64,000 nucleotides of DNA from Segetibacter sp. (GCF_025963695.1 NZ_JAOQAH010000047.1:1-64000), one strand, 5' to 3'; positions 1 through 9,460 are shown, counted from the stretch's first letter. Numbers and translations are program-made. Notes: generated by a model not told the origin, from the sequence alone.

Positions 1-731
1 TGCTGCATTTGCTTTTCAAGTAACTCAAAAACAGCAGAAGTAAAAACGTGCATACCGAAGAAACATAGATAATAACCTACGCGCAAACCCGGTGTTTGCA
101 GCTCAAGCTCGGCAACACTAAGCGAAGGTTTTTCTATGATTTTTTCAATTTGGTAAACACCTTGCTGATTTGGTAATTGCTTTCCTGTCAGCGTTCCATA
201 CCTTGTTATCTGGTGCTCGATTGTTGGGTTGACGGCAGATACGGAACACTGCTCTTGTGAAGCAAGATCCATTAACTGTTGCGCGCAACGCTTTTGCATA
301 AGGTTAGATACGTACAGGTAATCGCCAAGCAATAAAAGGAATGGCTCGTTGCCGACAAACTGCTTTGCGCTATACACTGCGTGACCATAACCTAATGCTT
401 CCTCCTGTTCGCCAAACTGAATACGCCCTAACAGGAAATCGATTTTCTCTGCTTCAGCTCTTGCCCAATCAACTCGCTTAAAAGAATTATTGAGGTTATT
501 TTTTAAAGAATTGAACGCATTGATATAACGATCTCCATCGCCGGGAGCGCAGATGATACAAATTTCTTCGATGCCACTGGAGAAAGCTTCTTCTGCTATA
601 ATTTGAATAACCGGTTTATGCAAACCGTCAATATCAATTACCGGAAGCATGGCCTTTTGAATAGTGTCTGCCACCGGGTACAACCTTTCACCACGCGCAG
701 CAGCAGTAATAACAGCCTTTTTAATTTTCAT
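1..731 (-). CDS. Sugar-phosphate nucleotidyltransferase (UTP-glucose-1-phosphate uridylyltransferase-like), 3' end cut by window edge
   Basis: The frame is open from an ATG at 729-731 to the window edge, giving 243 codons. The translation begins MKIKKAVITAAARGERLYPV, followed by a QKAMLPVID stretch and later LLLLGDYLY, the pattern of the NTP_transferase (GalU/RmlA) fold that makes NDP-sugars from a sugar 1-phosphate. The phosphate-binding loop reads ARGER rather than the usual GxGTR, so the exact nucleotide or sugar cannot be given. The Asp in GDYLY matches the metal-binding position of the family. The gene is transcribed away from the rest of the window, and its upstream gap of about 200 bp separates it from the divergent amidohydrolase gene. 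The C-terminal part lies outside the window. Confidence 0.85.
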   Translation of the reverse strand, partial: MKIKKAVITAAARGERLYPVADTIQKAMLPVIDIDGLHKPVIQIIAEEAFSSGIEEICIICAPGDGDRYINAFNSLKNNLNNSFKRVDWARAEAEKIDFLLGRIQFGEQEEALGYGHAVYSAKQFVGNEPFLLLLGDYLYVSNLMQKRCAQQLMDLASQEQCSVSAVNPTIEHQITRYGTLTGKQLPNQQGVYQIEKIIEKPSLSVAELELQTPGLRVGYYLCFFGMHVFTSAVFELLEKQMQ

Positions 732-935
732 TTGTTGATTGTATATACTTTAATCAGTAACTAAAGACGAGCGCCGGCAAAGAAAAGTTATTCTGATTTA
801 AATTAATGTTTCGGCTGCAAGAAATAAAACAGCTTAAATAGGTAAGCCAAAGTCACTGGCGTTTTTATTTAAATTTTTGAAGGGACTCAGAAAAGACATA
901 AATTCATTTTAATTGCTGTCATAAAACCATTTACA

Positions 936-2024
936 TTGAAATTTACTTCTTTACTCAACCCTCTCTTGTTGTTAATTGTGCTTGTTGTTTGCCTGCCCGC
1001 TCTATCGCAGGATATGAACGATTTAAAACTTAAGAACTACAGACCTGTTTCCATTTACAAAGTTCAACAGACAAAAATTGAAAGAGCAAAGTTTCCGGTT
1101 ATTGATTTCCATTCACACGACTATCCAAAATCAGATGCTGAGCTGGACGCATGGGTTAAGCGAATGGATCAATTAAATATCTCAAAAACCCTCATTCTTT
1201 CTTACTCTACCGGGGCGACGTTAGATTCTTTGATTGAAAAATATTCGCGGTATAAAGATCGATTCGAGGTGTGGTGCGGGTTTGATTATACCGGCCATGA
1301 AAAACCGGGATGGGAAAAACACGCTGTTGCAGAACTTGAAAGATGTTATAAGAAAGGTGCAAGAGGCGTGGGCGAATTGGGCGATAAGGGTTTGGGTGAA
1401 TTGTATTCTAAACCTACCCCCGGCAATGGTTTACATATTGATGATCCTGCTATGAAGCCATTGTTGGAGAAATGTGCTGAACTTAAAATGCCTGTCAGTA
1501 TTCATGTAGCCGAAGATCAATGGATGTATGAAAAGATCGACTCAACAAATGATGGGTTGATGAATGCTTCAACATGGAGAGTTGATCAAACAAAAAAAGG
1601 AATACTTGGACATGACGCGCTGATAAAGACTCTTGAAAACGCAGTAAGAAATAATCCGAACACCACTTTTGTTGCCTGCCACTTGGCAAATACTAATTCT
1701 GATATGAGCGTGCTGGGAAGGTTATTTGATCTCTATTCAAACTTGTATGCAGATATTTCTGCTAGATTTGGAGAGTTTTCTCCAATACCCCGTTATGCAA
1801 AAGCTTTCTTTGAAAAGTATAATGACAGGCTGGTTTACGGGACGGATATGGGACCTAATAACGAAATGTATTACACTACTTTTCGCATATTAGAATCAGC
1901 AGATGAGCACTTCTACGATCATCGGTTGTTTAGTTACCATTGGCCCTTATACGGTTTAAACCTTAATGATGAAACGCTGCAAAAAGTGTACGGCCAAAAC
2001 GCGCGAAAGATTTTAAGCCATTAA
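936..2024 (+). CDS. Secreted amidohydrolase-family protein (TIM-barrel metal hydrolase)
   Basis: 362 aa. It begins with a hydrophobic signal peptide (about residues 1-25, ending near ALSQ). A metal-binding HxH motif follows at residues 59-61 (VIDFHSHDYP), then SIHVAED, VACHLAN and a late YGTDMG, in the order expected for the amidohydrolase_2/TatD-like superfamily. These enzymes hydrolyse or decarboxylate small cyclic or amide substrates; the substrate is unknown here. The start is a TTG at 936; no ATG in this frame would keep the signal peptide. It heads a plus-strand series with the acetyltransferase-like and GH109-like genes, so a role in sugar or amino-sugar catabolism is an inference from position only. 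Confidence 0.8.
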   Translation: MKFTSLLNPLLLLIVLVVCLPALSQDMNDLKLKNYRPVSIYKVQQTKIERAKFPVIDFHSHDYPKSDAELDAWVKRMDQLNISKTLILSYSTGATLDSLIEKYSRYKDRFEVWCGFDYTGHEKPGWEKHAVAELERCYKKGARGVGELGDKGLGELYSKPTPGNGLHIDDPAMKPLLEKCAELKMPVSIHVAEDQWMYEKIDSTNDGLMNASTWRVDQTKKGILGHDALIKTLENAVRNNPNTTFVACHLANTNSDMSVLGRLFDLYSNLYADISARFGEFSPIPRYAKAFFEKYNDRLVYGTDMGPNNEMYYTTFRILESADEHFYDHRLFSYHWPLYGLNLNDETLQKVYGQNARKILSH

Positions 2025-2077
2025 AAAATCAGGCGTAAATGGACAATTTGGTTGACCGGCTTTTCATTCCTTATTCA

Positions 2078-2102
2078 GCATGGTTGTGTCACTCACTTGT
2101 AC
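2078..2102 (+). repeat. Dispersed intergenic repeat, copy 1 (GTGTCAC type)
   Basis: Contains GTTGTGTCACTCACTTGTAC preceded by GCATG. It lies 54 nt after the stop of the amidohydrolase gene and has the same orientation. It is one of 16 good copies in the window, all outside convincing coding sequence. Confidence 0.85.
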
Positions 2103-2233
2103 TTTCAATCTTCTACTCATCGAAACTTGCAGAAGAGGTTTGCAATAAAATAACAGGCGTATTCAAAAAAGGGTAATTGAGACGGTGCACAATAAAGCCC
2201 ATCATCAATAAATTAAGTATCAAAAAACAAACT

Positions 2234-3487
2234 ATGGCCAACATTGCCGAAGCAATATCTCCTCCCAACACTGAAACCTCTGTAGCTACCGGCGCTGCTG
2301 TAAATCCAGCAATGCCTGCGAAACGGGTAACATCGGTTGATGTATACCGCGGGTTCGTAATGTTACTGATGATGGCAGAAGTACTATCGTTGGAGACAGT
2401 ATCTGAAAAGTTACCGGGAAACCGTTTTTGGCAATTTCTCGCGTTTAACCAAAGCCATGTAGAATGGAGCTGGCTGTCGCTTCACGACATGATACAACCT
2501 TCATTTACTTTTTTAGTTGGGGTCGTTTTGCCTTTTTCTGTTGCAGGCAGGCAAAACAAAGGAGCTACTAAAGGAAGTGTTTTAGCACATGCTTTTAAGC
2601 GTTCTCTTATTCTTATTGCACTTGGCATATTCCTTCGTTCCATGCACGCACAGCAAACCAATTTTACTTTTGAAGATACCCTTACACAAATCGGCCTTGG
2701 TTATACTTTTTTAGTGCTGCTTTCTTTTTATTCAAAAAAGGTATGGTTGATCGCATTAACGGTTCTGCTCGTTGGATACTGGCTTGCATTTGCACTTTAC
2801 CCATTGCCTGATGCAACGTTTGATTATGCAGCGGCAGGAGTAACTCCGGGATGGGAACATAACTTGCAAGGGTTTGCAGCGCATTGGAATAAGAATACGA
2901 ATTTGGCCTGGTCTTTCGATCGCTGGTTTCTGAACCTTTTCCCGCGGGAAAAGCCTTTTTTAAGAAACGGCGGTGGATATGCTACACTTAGTTTTATACC
3001 CACTTTAGGAACGATGACTATCGGCCTGTTTGCAGGAGATGCAATAAAATCGCAAAGTTCCTCCGAATACAAATTAAAGTTTTTCGTTACAACAGGTGTT
3101 GCAATAATTATTGCAGGAGTGTTGTTACATGTTACAGGAATTAATCCAATCGTAAAGCGAATTTGGACGCCGGCATGGACGGTCTTCAGTGGTGGTATCT
3201 GCTTTTTGTTACTGGCTTTTTTTTATTGGCTGATTGATGTGAAAAACAAAAAGAAGTGGTCTTTCTTTCTGACGGTGATTGGTGCCAATTCAATTGCAGC
3301 GTACGTGCTTGCCGACGGGGGAATGAGGCAAGTTGTCTCTCAATCACTTCATATTCATTTAGGTAAAACGTATGACCATATTTTTGGTGATGCGTATTCT
3401 ACTTTGGTAAATGGCGCACTCGTTTTGTTTTTTTTATGGTTGATTTTGTATTGGATGTATAAGAAGAAGATTTTTATTAAAATTTAG
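2234..3487 (+). CDS. DUF5009 / heparan-alpha-glucosaminide N-acetyltransferase-like membrane protein
   Basis: 417 aa from the ATG at 2234; the open frame extends upstream to a TTG at 2177, but the 19 extra residues look non-coding. After a cytosolic N-terminus it carries the signature DVYRGFVMLLMM and a second conserved block HDMIQPSFTFLVG, followed by about ten hydrophobic segments. This is the pattern of the HGSNAT/NagX/YeiB-like family, multi-span proteins that in the human lysosomal enzyme transfer acetyl groups to terminal glucosamine of heparan. In Bacteroidota such genes are often found with GH20 and amino-sugar genes, as here. Acetylation of an amino sugar at the inner membrane is inferred, not shown. 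Confidence 0.85.
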   Translation: MANIAEAISPPNTETSVATGAAVNPAMPAKRVTSVDVYRGFVMLLMMAEVLSLETVSEKLPGNRFWQFLAFNQSHVEWSWLSLHDMIQPSFTFLVGVVLPFSVAGRQNKGATKGSVLAHAFKRSLILIALGIFLRSMHAQQTNFTFEDTLTQIGLGYTFLVLLSFYSKKVWLIALTVLLVGYWLAFALYPLPDATFDYAAAGVTPGWEHNLQGFAAHWNKNTNLAWSFDRWFLNLFPREKPFLRNGGGYATLSFIPTLGTMTIGLFAGDAIKSQSSSEYKLKFFVTTGVAIIIAGVLLHVTGINPIVKRIWTPAWTVFSGGICFLLLAFFYWLIDVKNKKKWSFFLTVIGANSIAAYVLADGGMRQVVSQSLHIHLGKTYDHIFGDAYSTLVNGALVLFFLWLILYWMYKKKIFIKI

Positions 3488-3636
3488 TGGAATGCACATG
3501 TAGTGTTATCGCTGGTTGAACTATAAGCAACGGCGGAAATGGTTTCGCGGAATTGACAAGAAAAAGTAACGAGGTTTTTGCAACAGGGAAATAATCGGGT
3601 AAAAACAATAAATTTAAATAATTAAACATCATAGAA

Positions 3637-5055
3637 ATGAAAGATAACCGCCGTAATTTTTTGAAACTAACCGGCCTAACCGGCTTAGGCCTTGCAGGGG
3701 GTGTAATAAGTAATTTTGCCAAAGAAACAGCAGGTGAGCATCCTACTTTAAATTCTACTAACGAATTTTTTGCTGACCGTTTTAATATGTCGGGGTATGC
3801 AGCACCGAAAATTGAAAATGTGCGGGTTGGTTTTATTGGCCTTGGTATGCGTGGCCCAACTCACCTAACTAATATGATGAAGCTGGGTGGAGTGTCAATT
3901 GTAGGATTGTGCGATATAAGGGAGGAGCAAGTTCTGAAAGCACAAAAGCTGATTGACAAATCAGGACAAAAGCCAGCCCATTACTTTGGTGACAAGGATG
4001 CCTGGAAGAAGCTGTGCGACCGTAAGGATATAGACCTGATATATATTGCTACCCCCTGGGCTTTGCATGTGTCACAAGCTGTATATGCTATGGAGCGAGG
4101 TAAGCATGTGGCAATAGAAGTGCCTGCAGCAAGAACGGTAGAGGAATGCTGGCAACTGGTAAGAGCTTCTGAAAAGACAAAGAAACACTGCATGATGCTG
4201 GAAAATTGTTGCTACGACTTTTTTGAGCTTATGACTTTAAACATGGCACGACAAGATTTCTTCGGCGATATCATACACACCGAAGGTGCTTACATCCACT
4301 ATCTTTTAGACCTGAATTTTCAGAAAGACGGATATTACGATATGTGGCGTTTAAAAGAGAATATTGGACGGAATGGAAATCTGTATCCCACTCATGGTCT
4401 TGGACCCATTTGCCAAGTGATGAACATCAACAGGGGAGATAAGATGGACTACCTGGTTTCGATGTCAGGCATGGACAATATGATGGGAGATGCAGCAAAA
4501 GAACACGCAGCAAAAGATGCGTTTTATAAACCCTTTGTCAACAAGCCTTACCGGGGTAATATGAATACCACGGTGATTAAAACCAATAAAGGCAAAACAA
4601 TTATGGTGCAACATGACGTGACGTCCCCAAACGTTTATTCAAGGATTCATAAGATAAGTGGCTCAAAGGGATCGGCTTTAAAATATCCTACTCCACGAAT
4701 TGCATCCAGCCACGATAAATGGGTTTCGGAAGCAGAATATAAAAACATTGAAGAAAAATATCGACCTGCGATAGTGAAGAAAGTTGGCGAGCTGGCTAAG
4801 CAAGTTGGCGGACATGGCGGTATGGACTTCTTAATGGATTGGAGATTGATTGACTGCCTTAGAAATGGCTTACCACTTGACCAGGATGTGTACGATGCCG
4901 CCCTTTGGAGTGCAATTGCACCTTTGAGCGAAAAGTCTGTTGCAAACAGGTCAAACTCAGTTGATGTCCCCGATTTTACAGGGGGATTGTGGAAACAAAA
5001 CAAGCCGGTGGATATTTCTCTCGGCACTGGTGGTAACACATTAGTGAAACTGTAG
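3637..5055 (+). CDS. Gfo/Idh/MocA-fold protein, GH109-type (alpha-N-acetylgalactosaminidase-like)
   Basis: 472 aa. The N-terminus NRRNFLKLTGLTGLGLAGG is a Tat-like signal. A Rossmann NAD-binding motif follows (VGFIGLGMRG, near residues 64-73), then the family blocks HVAIEVPAA and LYPTHGLGPICQVMNINRGD. Length and motifs fit GH109, in which NAD+ is used as a redox catalyst to cleave alpha-N-acetylgalactosaminides. Some close homologues act on other alpha-linked sugars, so the exact specificity is uncertain. It is the last gene before a strong hairpin at 5066-5120. Its setting beside a NahK-like kinase, GH20 and NagB-like gene supports amino-sugar use. Confidence 0.88.
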   Translation: MKDNRRNFLKLTGLTGLGLAGGVISNFAKETAGEHPTLNSTNEFFADRFNMSGYAAPKIENVRVGFIGLGMRGPTHLTNMMKLGGVSIVGLCDIREEQVLKAQKLIDKSGQKPAHYFGDKDAWKKLCDRKDIDLIYIATPWALHVSQAVYAMERGKHVAIEVPAARTVEECWQLVRASEKTKKHCMMLENCCYDFFELMTLNMARQDFFGDIIHTEGAYIHYLLDLNFQKDGYYDMWRLKENIGRNGNLYPTHGLGPICQVMNINRGDKMDYLVSMSGMDNMMGDAAKEHAAKDAFYKPFVNKPYRGNMNTTVIKTNKGKTIMVQHDVTSPNVYSRIHKISGSKGSALKYPTPRIASSHDKWVSEAEYKNIEEKYRPAIVKKVGELAKQVGGHGGMDFLMDWRLIDCLRNGLPLDQDVYDAALWSAIAPLSEKSVANRSNSVDVPDFTGGLWKQNKPVDISLGTGGNTLVKL

Positions 5056-5065
5056 GGGGCGTCTT

Positions 5066-5120
5066 ATAATCGCAACCGGGTTAGTTATGGGTAATCTGTA
5101 ACTAACCCGGTTGCGATTAT
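5066..5120. terminator. Perfect 22-bp inverted repeat, probable bidirectional terminator
   Basis: Left arm 5066-5087 and right arm 5099-5120 are exact reverse complements around an 11-nt loop; the arm contains CAACCGGGTTAG. It lies 10 nt after the stop of the GH109-like gene and between convergent genes. It lacks a clear U-tract on the plus strand, so an mRNA-stabilising 3' hairpin is also possible. Confidence 0.7.
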
Positions 5121-5148
5121 CTGCGCTCAATAAAAAAACAAAAAGCTG

Positions 5149-5171
5149 CAGTGAGTGACACAGCGATGTTG
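5149..5171 (-). repeat. Dispersed intergenic repeat, copy 2 (GTGTCAC type)
   Basis: Reverse-strand copy; the plus strand reads CAGTGAGTGACACAGCGATG. It lies 89 nt beyond the stop of the minus-strand kinase gene, in that gene's orientation. Confidence 0.75.
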
Positions 5172-5259
5172 AAAGAAGCTCAGTTGCCCGCAATAAAACG
5201 GCTCTTTTAAAACGACTCTTTGTTTTTAATAACACGTTTAATTCTTCTTTGCTTCTACT

Positions 5260-6327
5260 TTAAACTTCGCAATGAACGGGAGTGCTTTTTATCTTTTTTA
5301 GAAGATTTTCTTCTTTTTCTTCCAGGCTTTTAAGCAGATATAATTGGTTGACTGCTCGGTTAAAATTTTGCCCCTTATAGGTAGCGCCGTAGTAAACATC
5401 GTTCATAAAATGGTCAGCAAGAAAGCGGATGGCCTGCATATAAATCATAAACTTGCCGGCATATATGAAACTGTTTTTTTCTTCGTTGGTGAGTTCGTTC
5501 TTCATCTCGGATAGATAGCCCTCAACAATAGCAACAAAATATTCTTCTCTTACCTGTACTGTTGAAAAATCTGTTTCCTCTTCACTTGCTGCAGCCAGGT
5601 AAGTCCGCATCATATCGCCTATGTCGCTAATAAAAAAGCCGGGCATTACGGTGTCGAGATCAATAACACACAATCCTCTGTTTTGCTTGTCAAAAAGTAC
5701 GTTGCTGATTTTGGTATCGTGATGCATTACCCGTATTTTGAATTGCGGATTTATTTTGATTTGCTCAAATTCGTCCACTATATAACGGCATTTTTCTAAT
5801 TGGGTAAGAACCTCGTGAGCTTCGGCAATTCGTTCTTTATTTCCATGTATTAAAGACGCTTTGAATTGTTCATCGCGAAGGGTTAGGTCGTGAAAGTTAG
5901 GGATTGTTTGCTGCAAAACGCTTTCATCAAAACCAGCCAGGTTGTGGGTAAACCTTCCAAATTGTTTTGCTGCTTCAAAGGCCAGTTCGGGACTTTCGAG
6001 TGTTGTGTAAGTGACTGAGTCTTTTACAAATGGGAAAATTCTGAAATAGCCTTCTTCGGTATGTATTAAATTTTTATTATCCGGAGAATGTATAGGAGTA
6101 ACAAAAAGGTAATTGGGATGGTGCTGTTTCAGGTAACTGCCAATTGCACGAATGTTTTCTGAAATGGCAAAAGGCTCTTTAAATACATTGTTGTTGATTT
6201 GTTGGAGAATGTATTCTTCATCACCTTTTCTTAAGACCCACGTATGGTTTATTAACCCTGTACCGAAAGGTTGTATCGTGCACTCCTGTGGATTTAGTCC
6301 GTAGGTTTCTAAAATAGTAGCTAACAT
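5260..6327 (-). CDS. Phosphotransferase of the APH/choline-kinase fold, NahK-like (N-acetylhexosamine kinase candidate)
   Basis: 355 aa, no signal peptide, so cytoplasmic. The kinase-fold motifs are clear: catalytic loop VMHHDTKISNVLFD (Asp and Asn of the HxDxxxxN type) and the metal-binding VIDLDTVMPG. An N-terminal lobe contains GTGLINHTW and YILQQIN. The family includes N-acetylhexosamine 1-kinase (NahK), which phosphorylates GlcNAc/GalNAc with ATP. It is the second gene of a minus-strand pair, 30 bp downstream of the GH20 hexosaminidase gene, so phosphorylation of hexosamines released by GH20 is a sensible inference. Homoserine- or aminoglycoside-kinase-like activities cannot be excluded from sequence alone. 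Confidence 0.8.
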   Translation of the reverse strand: MLATILETYGLNPQECTIQPFGTGLINHTWVLRKGDEEYILQQINNNVFKEPFAISENIRAIGSYLKQHHPNYLFVTPIHSPDNKNLIHTEEGYFRIFPFVKDSVTYTTLESPELAFEAAKQFGRFTHNLAGFDESVLQQTIPNFHDLTLRDEQFKASLIHGNKERIAEAHEVLTQLEKCRYIVDEFEQIKINPQFKIRVMHHDTKISNVLFDKQNRGLCVIDLDTVMPGFFISDIGDMMRTYLAAASEEETDFSTVQVREEYFVAIVEGYLSEMKNELTNEEKNSFIYAGKFMIYMQAIRFLADHFMNDVYYGATYKGQNFNRAVNQLYLLKSLEEKEENLLKKIKSTPVHCEV

Positions 6328-6357
6328 TTATAATAATTGACTTATATGATGAGGATT

Positions 6358-8439
6358 TTATTTAAGCTTTAACCAACCGTTGATCTTTGCATTCATGGCT
6401 AGTTCATACACATACATCCAATCGGAATTATTAGTTCCGTTGGCCAAGTGATGATGTTGGTTTTGATCGAGGATATAGCCTTCAGGATTGGCCATTATTC
6501 TCGTTTTAGAAAACACCTGTTCGTAATTAGTTCTAACCGTATTGAAGCCGGTAACATAGGTGTTTATCTCCTTTTTTACATCTCCTTTAGCTGGGTTGGA
6601 AGCGTTGTTGTATCTCTCCAGTAGTAAGAGCAACTTTGCGGAATAAATTTGTAACTCATTTATCTGGTTCATTAGTTGTAGCGAGAATTGATTTTGTCGG
6701 GCAAGTTGAGCGCTTTGTGTAATCCTGTTTTTTATGGTCTCATATCTTATAATCTCTTCTTTTGCCTTGCTTATTTTTGCCTTGTATTTCTCACTCCAGG
6801 CCCTGTTGTTTTGTTCGGGTAATTCAATTAGCTCAGTGGTTTTTGGATAATTATTTCGATGACCTTTACTAATCAAAGCGGTTTCCCAGAAGTCGAGTGC
6901 TTTTTCGAGGGAGTCCTGAAATTCAAAAGAGTTGGAGGCTAAGGCAGGGGCATAAAACCGGTGGCGAAATCTTGCATGAACATCATCTGCTTTTGTGTCG
7001 ACGAAATTCCAGCTAAAAAAGGCAAAGTTATATAAGCCTCTCCAGTAGGTTTCAAAGTGAGGTGAGCAATCGTCCCATGCTGTGCATAGTATTCCATCCA
7101 TTTTTTTTTGGGAAGTAATTCTGCAAAAATCTTTAATAGACTGAAAGTTCGAGCTTTCTCTTGGTAGTATTGGCCACGTTGTTTGCGCTGCTGTGGCAGC
7201 CATTGCTTTTAGATTATGTGCTTTATACCAATCGATTGCTTTATTGTTTCCAAGTATATCAGGGGTATCATAATTCCACCGCATATACACGCACTCTTTC
7301 GGAAAGAGGGCAAGGTTTTCGTCTAACAGATGGTCATTGGTTTGCCATGCTTTATTTACCTCCTCTGCAGAAATGCTGGGATCGTAGGTTGTACGATAAA
7401 GATTGGCCAACTTAAATAACATGTCGTCCCAGAAAATAGGTATCCGGTTATGGCTGGCCGCAAAGTCACAAACTTTTTTAAGCCATTGCATTTGTAATTG
7501 CATTGGCGTTAAGCCTGATTTTTTTGATAGTTCAGACATTCCTAAATGGCCTACTTCGTCTCCGCCCACATGCAGATATTTTCCATGGGGAGTAGCAGCT
7601 ATAGCATCTTCATACAAAGAAAACTGTAGTTCATAAGTTTTAGGATTCATAGGATCGAATGACCAGTCAGAAGTTACAGTATCGCGCAGGTTCTTAAATT
7701 TATCATGTTTTAAAATAAATGAAGCGTGCCCCAGTCCCTGCACCAGCGGACTAATTTCGATGTTTCTTTCTTTTGCGTACCTGCTAATTGACGCAAACTC
7801 TTCTACCGAAATCGCATTTAAAGCACCTACTTCGGAAGATTTTCGATAACGCAGCTTATCTTCAAATTCAACGATAATCGCATTTACTTTTATGTGGGCC
7901 AAACGATCCACCAGGTCATAGTAGTAACTTATAGCATCGAGGTGATGCTTCAGGTCGAGATGGACAGCGCGGTAGGCGATTTCAGGGAAATCAGAAATGG
8001 AGCAAGCCGGTATTTCTATTTGTTGAGCTTTGGCATCTTCTAGTAACTGCAATAAAGTTTGGCAGGCATAAAACAGGCCCGCTTGATCTGAAGCAGTAAC
8101 AAAAACCTGGCTGTTCTTAATTTCTATGGTGTATGATTCAGTGGAACTTCCGGGAGTTTTGTTAGTAGCTATGTTAAGTACCACTACTCCGGGTCCGGCA
8201 GCGGTTGCGTAAGGAAGCGATTTTAGGTCGCCGTATAAAACAGGCTTTAATGTAGTGCCTTTTAGTAGAATAGCCTTGAGGGTATGATAAGAAAGTCCTT
8301 TACCACTTTGAACTTCAATTTTTTGTGGCTGTGGCATAAGGCGAAAATGTTTATCAAAATCTTCTTTCGCGCCTGCCTTTGCACTAAGGACAACGAACAA
8401 GTTAAGCAACAGCATTAATCCGGTTATTTTATTTTTCAT
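6358..8439 (-). CDS. Beta-N-acetylhexosaminidase, glycoside hydrolase family 20
   Basis: 693 aa with a signal peptide (residues 1-22). An N-terminal GH20b-like domain (about 30-150) precedes the TIM barrel. The catalytic Asp-Glu pair is in YLHVGGDEVGHLG (D294, E295), typical of substrate-assisted GH20 enzymes that release terminal beta-GlcNAc or beta-GalNAc. The C-terminal 200 residues are helical and glutamine/lysine rich, with no domain I recognise. The upstream gene on this strand is nagB-like, separated by 275 bp that holds a hairpin and a repeat; the downstream kinase gene is only 30 bp away and probably cotranscribed. Likely periplasmic or surface-exposed. Confidence 0.92.
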   Translation of the reverse strand: MKNKITGLMLLLNLFVVLSAKAGAKEDFDKHFRLMPQPQKIEVQSGKGLSYHTLKAILLKGTTLKPVLYGDLKSLPYATAAGPGVVVLNIATNKTPGSSTESYTIEIKNSQVFVTASDQAGLFYACQTLLQLLEDAKAQQIEIPACSISDFPEIAYRAVHLDLKHHLDAISYYYDLVDRLAHIKVNAIIVEFEDKLRYRKSSEVGALNAISVEEFASISRYAKERNIEISPLVQGLGHASFILKHDKFKNLRDTVTSDWSFDPMNPKTYELQFSLYEDAIAATPHGKYLHVGGDEVGHLGMSELSKKSGLTPMQLQMQWLKKVCDFAASHNRIPIFWDDMLFKLANLYRTTYDPSISAEEVNKAWQTNDHLLDENLALFPKECVYMRWNYDTPDILGNNKAIDWYKAHNLKAMAATAAQTTWPILPRESSNFQSIKDFCRITSQKKMDGILCTAWDDCSPHFETYWRGLYNFAFFSWNFVDTKADDVHARFRHRFYAPALASNSFEFQDSLEKALDFWETALISKGHRNNYPKTTELIELPEQNNRAWSEKYKAKISKAKEEIIRYETIKNRITQSAQLARQNQFSLQLMNQINELQIYSAKLLLLLERYNNASNPAKGDVKKEINTYVTGFNTVRTNYEQVFSKTRIMANPEGYILDQNQHHHLANGTNNSDWMYVYELAMNAKINGWLKLK

Positions 8440-8538
8440 ACGGCACGTAAAAATTCTATTTTTAAATTGAGGCGGATATAAAGTAACCAGGTCATCATAA
8501 ATAAATGCTACAGTTCAATAACGAGGGATGGTTGAATG

Positions 8539-8554
8539 GAGCGTCGCAACGAAA
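8539..8554 (-). repeat. Dispersed intergenic repeat, copy 3 (GCGTCGC type, shortened)
   Basis: Plus strand GAGCGTCGCAACGAAAG. Only the core is conserved. It lies 160 nt downstream of the nagB-like stop and in the same orientation as that gene. Confidence 0.5.
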
Positions 8555-8670
8555 GTTTAATCAGCGAGATCAGTCAGTAACAAAAACTTCTAAACAGGCA
8601 GTTCGAGATGTTATTGATTTAATTTACGAGCGTCTTAAATAATCTTCCGCGAACAACGACATATTCTTGA

Positions 8671-8707
8671 ATAGCCGTGTAATCGACAGGTGTGATTACA
8701 CGGCTAT
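8671..8707. terminator. 14-bp perfect hairpin downstream of the nagB-like gene
   Basis: Arms 8671-8684 (ATAGCCGTGTAATC) and 8694-8707 are exact reverse complements with a 9-nt loop. The minus-strand nagB-like gene ends at 8714, so this is the expected place for its terminator, although the T-rich stretch is on the plus-strand side. Confidence 0.65.
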
Positions 8708-8713
8708 CTGGTT

Positions 8714-9460
8714 TTATTTATTTATAGAGTGAAGACTAGCAGCAGATGCCTTGTCAAGATATAATGTGCAATCAGGATGTGTTTGAAGAATGCTTGCAGG
8801 GTAAAGGTTACTGACCCTTTGTTCGACCGTATTTTTTACTGCCGCCGCCTTTCGCTCATCAGGCACAGAGCAAATAATATACTTTGATTTCATAATTTGC
8901 TTTACCGACATACTAATTGCTTTTCGCGGAACATCCTCTAGCGATTGGAACCACCCTTCGCCTAATTGTTGTTGGCGGCAAGACTCATCTAAATCCACCA
9001 CCAGATACGGTTCTTCTGTTTCGAAATCTGCGGGAGGATCGTTGAAAGCGAGGTGACAATTTTCGCCGATACCAACAAGGGCAACATCAATTGGATGTTG
9101 CGTAATTAAGGTGCCTAATCGTTCGCATTCTCCCCTGGGGTCAGTTTCGCCATTTATTAGATAGGTATCCTTTAGAGGGTCCACTTTCAATATAAATCTG
9201 TCCTGAAGATATTTTCTAAAGCTTGCAGGATGGGTTATGGAAAGGCCAATATATTCGTCGAGGTGAAACATAACCACTTTGCTCCAATCAATGCCGGGAT
9301 CAGAGATCAATTGGTTGAGTGTATGGAACTGGCTGGTGCCTGTTGCTAATATAATGTTTGCGATTCTCTTTTCTGCTATTGCGGCCCGAATTAAGTCTGC
9401 CGCCGCCGTACCAGCGGCCTTGCCTAATTCTTCCGCATTTGTACTAATGTTAATTTCCAT
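8714..9460 (-). CDS. nagB: NagB-like glucosamine-6-phosphate deaminase / sugar-phosphate isomerase
   Basis: 248 aa, cytoplasmic. It has the NagB/6-phosphogluconolactonase fold: [15 protein letters not shown] (phosphate loop), [12 protein letters not shown], and [14 protein letters not shown] at 130-143. Glucosamine-6-phosphate deaminases convert GlcN6P to fructose-6-phosphate and ammonia. The active-site stretch departs from the classical GxDGHIAFNE: the catalytic Asp position is Asn134 and the later Glu is Asp141, while His136 is kept. This GIGEN-type subfamily is common in Bacteroidota, and its exact reaction is less certain than for classical NagB. The preceding DUF4440-like gene ends 69 bp upstream, and both may be cotranscribed. 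Confidence 0.82.
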   Translation of the reverse strand: MEINISTNAEELGKAAGTAAADLIRAAIAEKRIANIILATGTSQFHTLNQLISDPGIDWSKVVMFHLDEYIGLSITHPASFRKYLQDRFILKVDPLKDTYLINGETDPRGECERLGTLITQHPIDVALVGIGENCHLAFNDPPADFETEEPYLVVDLDESCRQQQLGEGWFQSLEDVPRKAISMSVKQIMKSKYIICSVPDERKAAAVKNTVEQRVSNLYPASILQTHPDCTLYLDKASAASLHSINK

